From the NCBI GenBank assembly GCA_920105625.2, contig OV050030.1, forward strand, positions 318,856,368 through 318,920,367: a stretch of 64,000 nucleotides of DNA, read 5' to 3'. Origin of the DNA: Clusia tigrina. Taxonomy: Eukaryota; Arthropoda; Insecta; Diptera; Clusiidae. Below are positions 23,801 to 33,656 of this stretch, in pieces. Position 1 is the stretch's first letter, and each line of letters opens with the position of its first letter. Below the pieces are notes generated by a model that worked only from the letters and a program-made list of their open reading frames with translations, made no database searches and was not told the DNA's origin. A program made the position numbers and the translations under genes.

Positions 23801-24371
23801 TTGGAGGCAAGGGTTAAGCCTAGTACTTCCTGCCTATTAGCAGGAAGTAAAAGTGGGTTCTGACCCCTTATTGCATACAGAAAGGATAGTCGTTACAATA
23901 TATTCATATAATGACTCACCTCGTTCATTGACATCCGTGCTTCCAGATGTCATGGTGCGCATTGGCATCGCATCCAATAATAACAGCCACCCGTTGAGCC
24001 TTTGCATCCACAACAAGCTTCTGTAGGTTGGCTTGTGGAAGGATCTCATGGTCATGCGCCATATGGGCCGAGACCAACCAGTACCGTCCCTTGCCAGTTT
24101 TCAGGCAGACGGCCGTTAAATCCTTGTTGCTGTAATTGGGGAGAATAAATGAGCTAACATTATTCCTAATAAGGATACAAGACCTAGGTCTTCCTTCACT
24201 TACGGTATACAGCAAGCTATAATTTTCAGTCCTGAGACCACATACCAAGTCCCCGTGTGTCCAGGGTTCTTGGATCAGGACAACTTCTATTCCGCCTTTT
24301 GCAAGACGGAGCTGAAGGCTGGCAGACGCCGCCTTCGAGTGATGGAGGTTAATCTGCATTATTCGTAGCAT
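20838..24371 (-). pseudogene. LOA-like ORF2 (endonuclease-RT-RNase H), left copy
   Basis: It starts at 24371 inside the end of ORF1 (MLRIMQINLHHSK) and continues with LIQEPWTHGDLVCGL and a GCDANAHHDIW endonuclease motif (to 23925). The linker at 23739-22963 is intact here, including about 373 bp missing on the right. RT (22671-21961) has RRGTPQGGGLSSLLWN and TYADD at about 22397. RNase H is near 21880-21300, but about 43 bp near 21541-21556 are lost, removing the conserved Glu segment. The C-terminal CRSC...H...C motif is at about 21035. Frame breaks separate the domains. Confidence 0.8.
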
Positions 24372-25559
24372 CTCTGCTACTTGTAGCGCTGGTTACCTCC
24401 ACCACCGTGACATCAGCCTCAGACTCCGAGTCTGACTCCAGAAGGACTTCCTCCTCACTGAGTGTGGTTGTGCCTAGGAGACTCTCCAAACCCCCCACAG
24501 TTGACATAGAGTCACTGCGTTTCGGGTGCATGGCGGAGTCCTCAGCAGCAGCAGGATCAGCAGTTACCCCTGAGGGATTCAGTACCGCTTGATCCGTGTA
24601 AGACGGTTGCCCGTCCTTTTTGTAGACCTTGAGGCTTGTGGACGAGAAGCCATAGCCCACGACCCAATAGGATTTCGCTAGAGTAGCCAGAGATTCGGCA
24701 TTCACCACAAGGGTTATTGACCTGTAATCCCCTCTTGGTTCCTTTTCCTTAGTAACCTTCCAATTATTAGTCAGCAGCTGCTGGTTGCTCAACCTAAAAA
24801 TCTCCAGGATAGCCTCAGCGTCAGACGGTTCGGCTGGGATCCACGCGCGCGCTCTAGGTCTACTAGGGATCAACTCCCTAGGTACGACTTCGAGCCTTGC
24901 TCCTGGCCATGCTTCCCCTATCCTGGAGATCGCAATCTTATAAAGGTCGACTGACCTTTAATCCGCGCAGGCAATCAGCTTCACGTAGCCCTGATGCCAT
25001 CCGCTGTCGCGAAAAGAGGGAAAACCACCTGGGAATTCCTTCTAAAGCAGGAGGTAGAGCCTTGAAAGGCTTACTTCTACCTTTTTCCAGCTCTCAGTAG
25101 CGATACTGCTATCCGGGTCATTACGGTCTATGACCGCCATGGCCTGGTGTCCTTTCAGCACTTCGCTGAAGGACTTCGTGGTGACAGTACCGCGCTTTTT
25201 AAACTTCGTTGGGTCCGGGTGGGTGGTCTCTTCAAGGGACCGTTGACGTTTTGTAGCCTGTTGTGTTGGAGCTTGAGACTCCTTCACGTCTTTCGTCGCC
25301 CACTCGAGGGAAGCCTTCTGATTCACCGTCCTCTCCGTCTCTGGGATCTGCGACAAGCGTTGCACCGTCCGGAGAGCACCCCTTTTTACCTTGTAGAACC
25401 TTTTGGTTCCCTGTTTAGCAACACTATCGCAGCACGTGGCTTTGCTTGTGCCAGGCTCGTCGTCTTTAGCTACAATAGCCGCCGCAAAGTGTGCAGAGGA
25501 TTTTGGATTCCCATCCGAAATAGCGTTTGGAGACCGCACGTCAGTTTTTTTTTCAATTA
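24349..25559 (-). pseudogene. LOA-like ORF1 (gag), left copy
   Basis: The N-terminal half is at 25539-25042 (VRSPNAISD-like start, basic, KR-rich) and the C-terminal half at 24873-24349 (PSRPRARAWIPAEPS, then an acidic SESEAD tail). Both halves are in one frame but are separated by an in-frame TAG and TAA that the right copy shares. The likely ATG at 25559 is followed almost at once by a stop because an A-run is one base shorter than in the right arm. ORF1 proteins of this type coat element RNA. Confidence 0.75.
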
Positions 25560-25871
25560 TTCATCTGGTTCTTACGGCCACCCGCTCGATTAATCAAGCT
25601 AGGGCAGCCAAAAATTTGAAAGGGGAATGGGTTGGTCAACTGTGGCAGCGCCCCGTACCACAGCAAGGCCACCGTGCAAAACAACATCCACGAACACCCT
25701 GGATTAGGAAAGAGACAGTTCTTAGTTGGATTACTCCGCAGTAGTCAGTCCGGCTAGGGTAATCCCATTAGAGCCGAAAATCTGCTATCCTAACCCATTG
25801 CGTCATTGCAATCACTTAAGCCTTCGTACCCCGACAAGGTGACTGCTCTTCACGAAGGAAATACAAATTAT

Positions 25872-25930
25872 ACTAATTAGGAAAATTATACCCAAGAGTA
25901 TATATAGTATATATAGTATATTCATTTAAA
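25872..25930 (+). mobile_element. Gypsy-type 3' internal segment, copy 2, middle part
   Basis: This 59-bp remnant lies between the LOA-like element and the Helitron and matches about 6265-6322. It contains repeated TATATAGTA words. Confidence 0.7.
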
Positions 25931-26001
25931 TCTATATATATATAAAATTAAGTGGCAAAACTTCCTGTTCGCATACTCCTCCTAGACGGCTTGCCCGATT
26001 T

Positions 26002-26268
26002 CAATGAAATTTTCAGGGGTGATTGGGGTCTCTGTGGAGGGTGCACATAAGAAATTTCATGTGTGTATCTTTGCACGTTTTGCAAAAACAAAAAAAAAAT
26101 ACATTAATTCTGTTTGGCTTTACGTGTTTTTTTTCGGATTTTTATCATTCCTAGACGGCTTGCCCGATTTCAATGAAATTTTCAGGGGTGATTGGGGTCT
26201 GTGTGGAGGGTGCACATAAAATGAAATTTTCAGAAGTGATTGGGGTCTGTGTGGAGGGTGCACATAAG
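26002..26268 (+). repeat. Three copies of a 48-bp unit in Helitron 5' region
   Basis: A unit starting AATGAAATTTTCAGGGGTGA and ending GGGTGCACATAA occurs at about 26002, 26171 and 26221; the last carries AGAAGTGA instead. The first two are embedded in a longer repeat that begins TAGACGGCTTGCCCGATTTC. Such 5' repeats may hold the element promoter, which is inference. Confidence 0.8.
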
Positions 26269-26352
26269 AAATTTAATGTGTGTATCATTGCACGTTTTGC
26301 AATTAATTCTGTTTGGCTTTACGTGTTTTTTGGCATCTTTATTATTGTTTTG

Positions 26353-26410
26353 CCGCAAGATTGGCAGTCCTGCCTTTTACTCCGCAAGATTGGCAGTCCT
26401 GCCTTTTACT
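26353..26410 (+). repeat. 29-bp perfect tandem duplication
   Basis: A unit starting CCGCAAGATTGGCAGTCC and ending TTTTACT occurs twice back to back, about 130 bp upstream of the Helitron ATG. Confidence 0.85.
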
Positions 26411-26540
26411 AATAAATAAACAGAAACAGCTGGCGAATGCTTACAATTATTAAAAAACATTGACATCGCAACATTGTGTGTTTTTTCCAGATTTAATTCA
26501 ATCGATTTGCTACATTTATTCGAAAAGAATACTTTAGAAA

Positions 26541-27867
26541 ATGCCTCCACTACGCAGACGTAATACGGTTGGCAGGCATACGCGTGATTCACATCGAATG
26601 TCAATATCGAGAAGAAATCAAAGCGAAGAGCAACGCGCTCAAGTGAATGCCCGAGGTAGAGCGGTGTACAGAGAGCGGCGTGCACAGTTTAGAGCTGAAT
26701 CCGCAGACAATCAACGGCCAAATTATCGCCAAGGCAGAGTTCCGCTTCGTCTTCGCGATCAAATGGAACATGTTGGCTTTCACTACGATCCTGACTGCGA
26801 CTACAGCCTGCATGGTTCCATTGGAGCAATGGATATTATTTGTACGCATTGCAATGCAGCGAAGTTTCGAGGAGAAACAGCTGGCATGTGCTGCTCCGGT
26901 GGCAAAGTGAAACTGCCTGCATTGGAACCGCCACCAGAACAATTACATTCCTTGCTCACTGGAGAATCGCCGACATCTAAGCATTTTTTGCAGACCATTC
27001 AAGCATACAATTCATGTTTTCAAATGACTTCTTTTGGTGCCACAAAAATCATTAAAGATACATTTATGCCGACATTCAAGGTGATTACTTTGCATTGAAT
27101 TTCCAGTGAAACATTTGACATTTTTAAATATTCCAATCATTCATCCAAATTTAATGCACAAACATTATAGATTCAGGGAAAAATATACCATCGAGCAGGC
27201 TCGCTATTACCATTTGCCAATGATGACTATAAATTTTTGCAAATATATTTTATCGGTAATGAAACTGACCAACTCAATCAACGGTGTACAATTGGGACCG
27301 GCGCAGGACGAGAAATCGTACTGAATTTGCAAAGATTTCTCCATGACCACAATGAATTGATTCGATTGTTCAAAATCGCATTGGACCGCATGCCGTCTGA
27401 TAACCATCGAATCGTCATCAAAGCAGACAAAATGCCGATGGGGCAGCATGCCAGACGATTCAACGCACCAACAATCGATGAGGTGGCAATCGTCATTGTA
27501 GGCGAACAGTTTGAATCGCGAGATATTGTACTGCACCGTAGAAACGAACAACTTCAGCGTGCTTCCGAGCTACACCGTAGTTATGATGCATTACAGTATC
27601 CGATATTATTCTGGAGAGGTGATGACGGCTATCACATCAATATGCGATTGATAAATCCAACTACTGGTAAATAATCATTAAATTTAAAAAGTACATTTTC
27701 TTACGATTCAACATTTTGCGTATTGTTCATTCATAGGCCAAGAAACACCGAAAAAACTCAGTGCGATGAACTTATATTCGTACAGAATAATGATTCGTCC
27801 GCAAGAAGACAACTACATCTTCAAATGTCGTAAGCTTTTCCATCAGTATTTGGTTGACATCCAATGA
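26541..27867 (+). CDS. Helitron protein N-terminal part, predicted two introns
   Basis: Exon 1 (26541-27080) encodes a basic N-terminus and the zinc-binding-like ICTHCNAAKF...GMCCSGGK typical of Helitron proteins. A 90-bp intron (27081-27170, AAG|GTGATT...TTATAG) leads into exon 2 with YHRAGSLLPFANDDYKFLQ and YFIGNE. A 70-bp intron (27667-27736, CTG|GTAAAT...TCATAG) leads into exon 3 with LSAMNLYSYR, the entrance to the Rep region. The spliced frame is about 388 codons and stops at the deletion junction near 27865, where Rep and helicase sequence is missing. The splice sites are inferred from frame continuity and family pattern. Confidence 0.75.
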
Positions 27868-28109
27868 TTCCAACGGACATGCCGTTTGAATTTAAGCGCT
27901 TGCAGTTCCCAGTACATCTTGCCTTTGCGATGACCATAAACAAATCGCAAGGGCAAACGTTTCGAGTGTGCGGCGTCAATTTGGAAGAATCGTGCTTCTC
28001 CCACGGCCAATTGTATGTCGCATGTTCGAGAGTGGGAACACCAAGGTGCTTATTCATTTACGCGCCAGGTGGAAAAACCAAAAATGTTGTATACCAAAAT
28101 GTTATATAA
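27864..28109 (+). pseudogene. Helitron helicase C-terminal fragment
   Basis: This 81-codon frame holds FEFKRLQFPVHLAFAMTINKSQGQT and FSHGQLYVACSRVG, the last conserved motifs (V and VI) of PIF1-type helicase in Helitrons. It is fused, one base out of frame, to the N-terminal part, so the internal deletion removed the HUH nuclease and helicase motifs I-IV. It cannot move itself. Confidence 0.85.
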
Positions 28110-28177
28110 ATAAGTAATAGTTTTACAACAATAAATAAAACACAAAGTAAAAACCCTTAAGAGTTTTATCCGATTTA

Positions 28178-28208
28178 GGTGTAGCGAAGCGCACCGGGTA
28201 AGAGCTAG
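28178..28208 (+). other. Helitron 3' terminal hairpin and CTAG end
   Basis: GGTG (28178-28181) can pair with CACC (28192-28195); then GGGTAAGAG and CTAG (28205-28208). The layout fits the 3' transposition signal of Helitrons. Confidence 0.8.
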
Positions 28209-29614
28209 TATTATATAATTTTGAAATTCAGTTATTAAATTAACTTATGAAATGTTCTACAAAAATTAAACATAGAAATATATCAAACTAAAATGTTAAC
28301 TAGAAAATTAAGAAAATAATTATAAGTATTCAGCTCTGATGATTTGAATCGAAGCAGGAAGTTCCAGGAACAGCATATATCGGAAGACGGTGCGGACTAA
28401 AGGACCAACGTATTATTCGATGGATTGCGGATGAATGGCGACTAAGTCATATTCTCGAAACAACATATGGCCGCAGTGTTTGATCACATTTTGGATGGGT
28501 TTATTGACAAACAATGGAAAAATAGACAGGTTTCCTTGCGGTGTCATATTTTGCATTGGACAGTCTTACGTTACAATGTCCACCCAGTGGATCACAATCT
28601 GACCAGAATGGTTTTTGAATAAGTTGAAGATGGGCAAAAGCATAAGGAGGGTGACTGAAACCACCACCAAATATAATAAGCAGAGGAAATTCATCTTACG
28701 GAAGTCAATTGCTTCAGTAAAGTATATGTTCAATCTAGAGGATGAACATAAGAAATATTATTCGCTTATGAAATTGATTTTCTAGAAGAAGACAGAGGGA
28801 CTGGTATATGATCGGATTACGCAAATTGCGTCATTAAATGTGTATCTCAGAGAAATACCGATAGTTTACACATCGAGGCCAACTAAGTCAAATTTCATTA
28901 TGAGAAAACTCAACAGCAACATTTCCACCATAAAACGCATAGCTGCTAAGTAAATAACGGGGGAGTATTGTAAACTCTCATGTATTTCAAATGCATTTTA
29001 CTAGCTGAATACTATAAGCAGAGGCAGTACCACCTACATCCGTTGCGACACGCTATATAAATTGAAAGAAGAAGGCCACTACAAACGAAGTTTTAATGGC
29101 AAACCAAATCGCCAATCTAAAACATCTTTGTACGTACCGGTCCAAAAAGAAAGGAGGGGTATGCATAGTTCATCGAGGTACTTCACTCTCACAGGACGGG
29201 CGTTACCAGGACCAACAGTTGCAAAGGACCCGATTAATAAAAGCGAAGCATAAGCTAAAGTAGTAATCAGTTTTTTGTAATTTTGTATGTATATACTCCA
29301 GTGAGAAAAGAGTCTATGAAGGAACAAAATATAAAAAGGGGAATAAAAAAAAATATATATATAAAAAAAAAATAAAATTAAGAAAAAATCACAAAAGAAA
29401 ACAGAAGCTAAAGAAAAAAAATATAAGAAAGAAAGGATTAAAAAATATATTAAAAAAAACAAAAAACAGAATGTTAGAACTCGTATAAGGCGATTTAAAA
29501 AAAAAAGAAATTATAAACATGTATTATAGAGTTAAAGAAATGTACAGAATGGTTTACAGTGCAACAAAAAATATTGTAAATATTCATTAAAAGTGAGTTG
29601 CGCTAACTACTTTT
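28209..29614 (+). mobile_element. Gypsy-type 3' internal segment, copy 2, last part
   Basis: Matches about 6323-7354 up to 29190 and then runs on to a polypurine tract. Scattered short coding stretches remain (for example around YNKQ and VYLREIPIVY near 28670-28870) in changing frames. By position this could be a decayed third gene (env), but I cannot name a diagnostic motif. The last 300 bases are extremely A-rich. Confidence 0.55.
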
Positions 29615-29630
29615 AGAAAGAGGGGAGGGA
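29615..29630 (+). other. Polypurine tract next to LTR
   Basis: AGAAAGAGGGGAGGGA directly precedes the LTR start TGTTGTAAG. This is the plus-strand primer position of LTR retrotransposons and fixes the orientation of the segment to its left. The mirrored copy is at 47676-47691. Confidence 0.8.
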
Positions 29631-30115
29631 TGTTGTAAGTTAGAATCAAGCTACCTGTGTGTAGTTAACTCACAGCACCAACTCCTAATAGACACTACTC
29701 ATTTGGCGTAGTTAAATCTATACAATTAAATTCATTAAAAAGAACATATTTTGAGGGTGCAAATATTGTAAATAAATAGTATTTATGTATCAGCTATTAT
29801 GAAACTTTTAGGGTGTCACAGTTCCGCAGTCAAGTTGACGAAGGGCATTGGAATTTAGTATGCACCGTCGACAATTTTACATTCAGTAGGTCAGTTGGCT
29901 TGACCAACTGACACCAATCAGCAGGTGCGTAACTGGAACACCAGAAAAGTCAATACTTAGAGTAGAAGTGCTTTTTGTAAATAGTATAGGAGAACTATGG
30001 TTTTAACTTAAAACAGTAATGTGGTGTTTTTTATACTAAAAGTGATTGCTAGGTTTGCAGCTACGCGCACGCCCAATAAAGGCAGCAAAAGCACGCAACC
30101 CACGGACATCGGCAA
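29631..30115 (+). mobile_element. LTR-A family LTR, plus orientation, 3' end eroded
   Basis: It starts TGTTGTAAGTTAGAATC and aligns with the LTRs at 7375-7889 and 30893-31404 along most of its length. The last about 70 bases diverge and no clean CA end is visible; 30115 is an estimate. It is followed by a gypsy pol fragment without gag or a primer-binding site. Confidence 0.7.
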
Positions 30116-30892
30116 GAGCCTCTCCAGCCTTCCATATATAGAATACATTTCAGAAAAAGGAGAAACGCTGAATTTTTCAGCCTCCATGGGGGCCAATATG
30201 AAGTTGTTAAACGTTCCCTAGCCAGTGGATGCAGCCCCTTGCAAGGCCCTTTGCCGTGAATTCAGATGCAGGTAATCTTGTAATTAACTGAAAAATAGTA
30301 AGGAAATTTTTCAAAAAATTTGGTGATGAACGACTCATTACTTTTTGTTGTACCTTGTCTCACATCATTTGACGGCATAATCGGGGACCACACTTTAAAG
30401 ATCTTGAAAGTTGTAATTGACAAAAAGGATGATACATTAACCTAAGTTTCAGGGATTACCATATCTCTGAAAATATCCCAACAAGTCAACCTGTTAATTA
30501 GAGACCAAGCATCTGCCAGCACAAGAACAAAAATCCACGACCTAGTGAGGAAGTACGATAAACATTTGGTTCCAATCGAAGTAGGTGAATCGATTAAATC
30601 AGAGGTAACCGCCGAAATTAAAACAACCACGCAGGATCCCATCTACATGAAATCTATCCCTACCCGAGTTGTATGAGAACAGAGGTGGAAAGACAGATAA
30701 GTGAGCTACTGTCGGGAGGAACAATTCGCCCTTCAAAAAGCTAATATAATTCTCTACACACCGGTTGGTGGTTGATTTCGAGCGACTGAACGCCATGACT
30801 GTTTCTGATATCTATCCTATCCCTGATATAACATCGATACTTGTTAGCCTTTGGGAAGAAAAGCATTTCACCACGATTGATTTGACGTCAGG
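30116..30892 (+). pseudogene. Gypsy pol fragment (protease region to RT), interrupted
   Basis: Very decayed. A stretch ending YIEYISEKGETLNFSA lies at 30139-30190, and RT sequence VVDFERLNAMTVSDIYPIPD with HFTTIDLTSG is at 30765-30892. It is cut at 30892 by a solo LTR and continues at 31405. It represents a gypsy copy distinct from A and B. Confidence 0.65.
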
Positions 30893-31404
30893 TTTTGGGG
30901 ACCGTATTTGCTTGTTGTCGAGACCGTCCTCTTGCTGCTTGTCCTGCGCGGATACCTGTAAACCTAAATCACTCTTTTCAATAAACACTACATCACTTTT
31001 GGTTTAAAACCAACAAGAAGATTTATTCTTAAAATACTAATTCTTATATACTATTTCCAAACAGTACTCTCAATCTGTGAACTGACCTTTCTGGTGTTCC
31101 AGTTCCGCACCTGTTAATTGGTGTCAGTTGGTCAAACCAACTGACCTTCTGTAAAAGTATCGACGGTGAATTCTAAATTTCAATGCCCTTCGTCGACTCG
31201 ACTGCGGAACTGTAACAGCCTAAAAGTTTACATAATCTTTACTACATAAATTCTAGTTACTTACAAAACTTGCACCCTCAAAATATGTGCTTTCTTACTT
31301 ATCTTAATTGCTTAAAGCAAACGACACCAAATGTGTATTATAGTAGATAGGAGTCGATGCTGTGAGTCAACTACTCGTAGGTAGCTTGATTCTAACTCAC
31401 AACA
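30893..31404 (-). mobile_element. Solo LTR (LTR-A family) with 4-bp target duplication
   Basis: This 512-bp LTR is in minus orientation and is flanked by CAGG at 30889-30892 and 31405-31408. It splits the gypsy RT frame exactly inside the conserved segment before GFHQI. The outer TG end has mutated in the left arm (TTTTGGGG), while the right-arm copy keeps TGTTG...CAACA. A solo LTR implies recombination between the two LTRs of a former full element. Confidence 0.9.
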
Positions 31405-31498
31405 CAGGGTTCCACCAAATCTCAATGAAAACCGCTGACATTCTCAAGACAGCATTTTCCACCATGAATGGGAAAATCGTATTCTTGAGATTGCTCAT
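31405..31498 (+). pseudogene. Continuation of gypsy RT fragment
   Basis: Encodes FHQISMKTADILKTAF and NGKIVFLRL, the RT segment that follows the part ending at 30892. It is cut again at 31499 by a second LTR. Confidence 0.85.
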
Positions 31499-31985
31499 TG
31501 CTGTAAGTCAAAATCAAGCTACTTTCGTGTAGTTGACTCACAGCACCAACTTCTTACAGATACTACACAGCTGGTGTAGTGAAAATGTAATAAAAATTCA
31601 CGTACATGCTTTTATGGTGCGTTAATCATTATACCGACTATTATGTAAAGGGTCTTACAGATCCCCTTTCAGGTTAGCATTGGCATATAGAATTGAGCGT
31701 CGCCATTCTTATATTCAGTAGGTCAGTTGGCTTAACCGACTGACACTAATCAACCAATACGTAACTGGAACTCCAGAAAAGTGCTTACCTTAGCAAGTAA
31801 GACAAAATGTAAATAGTATTTAAGGTTTATGATTTTAAGAATAAACCGTCTGGTAAATCGTGTGTTTTATTTTGGCAGCTGTAAGCGACTACAGTAGACA
31901 CCGTTTATTCGTCCACTTCATCGCCTGTTATCGGGTGTTAGGGAAACTAAAAGTGCATTGACAGGCACGCACGAAAATTCGAACA
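31499..31985 (+). mobile_element. LTR-C (5' LTR) followed by primer-binding site
   Basis: It is 487 bp long, begins TGCTGTAAGTCAAAATC and ends GAACA, with AATAAA near 31841 and a TATTTAAGG promoter-like box upstream. It is related to LTR-A but clearly diverged. TTGCGCAGCCGGTTAAGGGG follows at once and resembles the tRNA-Ser-type primer site, so an internal region should begin here. Together with the minus-orientation solo LTR it forms a head-to-head LTR pair 94 bp apart. Confidence 0.8.
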
Positions 31986-33211
31986 CTTTTGCGCAGCCGG
32001 TTAAGGGGCATACCGTCCTAGTACCATCCAGATCCCAGCATATTGGACAGGACCGGCAGCTCTAGATGAATCCCAGGGCAAGGAACCCTGAAGCAGGAAG
32101 CTTATCCTGCAGCATCTGGACGAAACCCAGGCAAGGAACCCTGAAGCAGGAAGATTACCCTGCAACATCTGGAGGAAACCCAGACCGAGTTTTTTGAAAC
32201 CGGCCGAGAAGCAAGCAAACCATCCTGCTGTCGACGAAATCGGGATGTCATCAAACAGGACAATGGTTAGTAATAGTATTGGTAACTTAGTATTATAAGT
32301 AGATATTTCTGAAACTGAAAGGGCAAGTTTCCGCCGGTCATAGAAATTGCCACATCAGATGCCATGTTGCAAGCAAATCAGTACTGGTAACCATAAACCG
32401 TCAGCATGATCGGACGGTCTCTATGTGTCGGCTGTTTTGTAAGATTTTTTTGTAGGGCTTTGTGTGTGTTTGTCGGTAGGGACATTTTTTGAGTACACAT
32501 GCAATTAAACACATTTAAATTCAGTGAGTATAAAGTATTAAGCAAGTATAAAGCTTCTCATCAAGAGGTGCATGCAACACGGGATTGTTGCATCTTAGTT
32601 TGAGTAATTCCGAAACTAAGAACTATTTATATTTGAATTAGATAAGGAGTAATGTTTGTTTCATTGAATAATAAATCTATAACTTACTATTATATTATGT
32701 TGTCTCACCTCGTTGCATATACGTTTCGGGTTAATGGATGCAAATTACCGGGAATGAATCATACGATTTTGGATTTTGAATGTATAGCTTTCTATTTTTA
32801 GTAAATAGGAGTTTATTTTTATATTATTTTTGTTAGTTAACATTTGAAAAGAAAAATTAACTTTAAAATTAAATACGAAGCAAAATCTCCCTTGTAAATA
32901 AAGCTAATTTAATGTAAAATATTATAAGCGAAAGAAAAAAAAACAGAAATAGTTAGAAATGGAAAAGTAATTGGATCAAACGGGCATGTTGAATTTAAAA
33001 GGAGATAATTTTAAATTTAAGTAAATTAAAGAAGCATATTTGAAAAAAGGTAAAAGATGTCTGAGGTAGTAAAATCTTTGTAAAAGTAATATGATAAGAT
33101 TGGAATAAATAGAACTTCTTTAAACTAGAATTAGATTTCGTTTATGAATCATTCTGGGAATACGCGCAATTGTTCTGGCTTTTGACAATAACAAAGTAAG
33201 CACAGAGGTAA
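31986..33211 (+). other. Leader of the LTR-C element
   Basis: Non-coding. After the primer site there is a 53-bp tandem repeat (32061-32170), then AT-rich sequence with A-runs. I see no frame of note and no splice signal I would defend. Confidence 0.5.
32061..32180 (+). repeat. 53-bp tandem repeat in LTR-C leader
   Basis: Two full units and a partial third: each runs from CTGGANGAAACCCAG through CAAGGAACCCTGAAGCAGGA to a CTGCANCAT end. The mirrored copy lies at about 45130-45250. Confidence 0.85.
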
Positions 33212-33656
33212 ATGGTGACACAGGGAAAGATTGCCGGGGCAATCCAAAAATTGATACGTGACTTTGAAAAGCACGGCAGGTTACGGAGGGTCAACGCTTC
33301 CTACCGCATAGTTGCAGAATCTGGGGGAAGACTTCAAAAAGAACCACGAGGCGTTGTTACCTGTTGCAACCGACTACAGCAGATTTGAGTATTTTTCTGA
33401 TAATTACTCAGCATTTGTCAACAGCCTGCTCAACGAATGGACAGACATATTTAATTCTGGATTAGAGGAAGAGAAAAATAAATTAAAATCAGTGCAGTCT
33501 GAGATAAAACTGTTTACTGGGAAAATATTCCACCAATTCAAAGCTAATACTAGCAGAGGAGGAGCATATGAATTGAGGAAGCAGGCAAAAGCCAGAGGAG
33601 CTGTGCCACCATTGGAGGTACAGATCAAGCCTGGACAACAATCCAAAGCAGAATAG
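33212..33656 (+). pseudogene. gag-like ORF of LTR-C element, one frameshift
   Basis: The frame from ATG 33212 (MVTQGKIAGAIQKLIRDFEK) shifts by one base near 33320, after which 33312-33656 continues to a TAG. It is rich in charged residues, with a predicted helical stretch LEEEKNKLKSVQSEIKL. Its position behind LTR, primer site and leader suggests gag, but I do not recognise the family. The right-arm copy reads on for 24 more codons because the stop is AAG there. Confidence 0.5.

Larger units (their letters stand above)
20742..25858 (-). mobile_element. Near-full-length LOA-like non-LTR retrotransposon, left arm
   Basis: It is 5,117 bp long. Reading the minus strand, it starts at 25858 with CCTTCGTGAAGAGCAG and carries ORF1 and ORF2 overlapping by 23 bases. 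It ends in CTAC units at 20742-20757. A perfect 13-bp duplication and an empty site elsewhere in the window define both ends exactly. RNase H and a C-terminal Cys/His motif place it with LOA/I-type elements. Stops in ORF1 and a small RNase H deletion, all shared with the right-arm copy, show that it was defective before the inverted duplication. Confidence 0.9.
25931..28208 (+). mobile_element. Non-autonomous Helitron, left arm only
   Basis: It is 2,278 bp long, begins TCTATATATA, ends CTAG and sits precisely between A (25930) and T (28209), the canonical Helitron signature. A GGTG...CACC hairpin (28178-28195) stands 9 nt upstream of CTAG. The right arm has the unoccupied site at 49093/49094, so this insertion is younger than the inverted duplication or is haplotype-specific. 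It contains a Helitron gene whose Rep nuclease and most of whose helicase are deleted. Confidence 0.95.
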
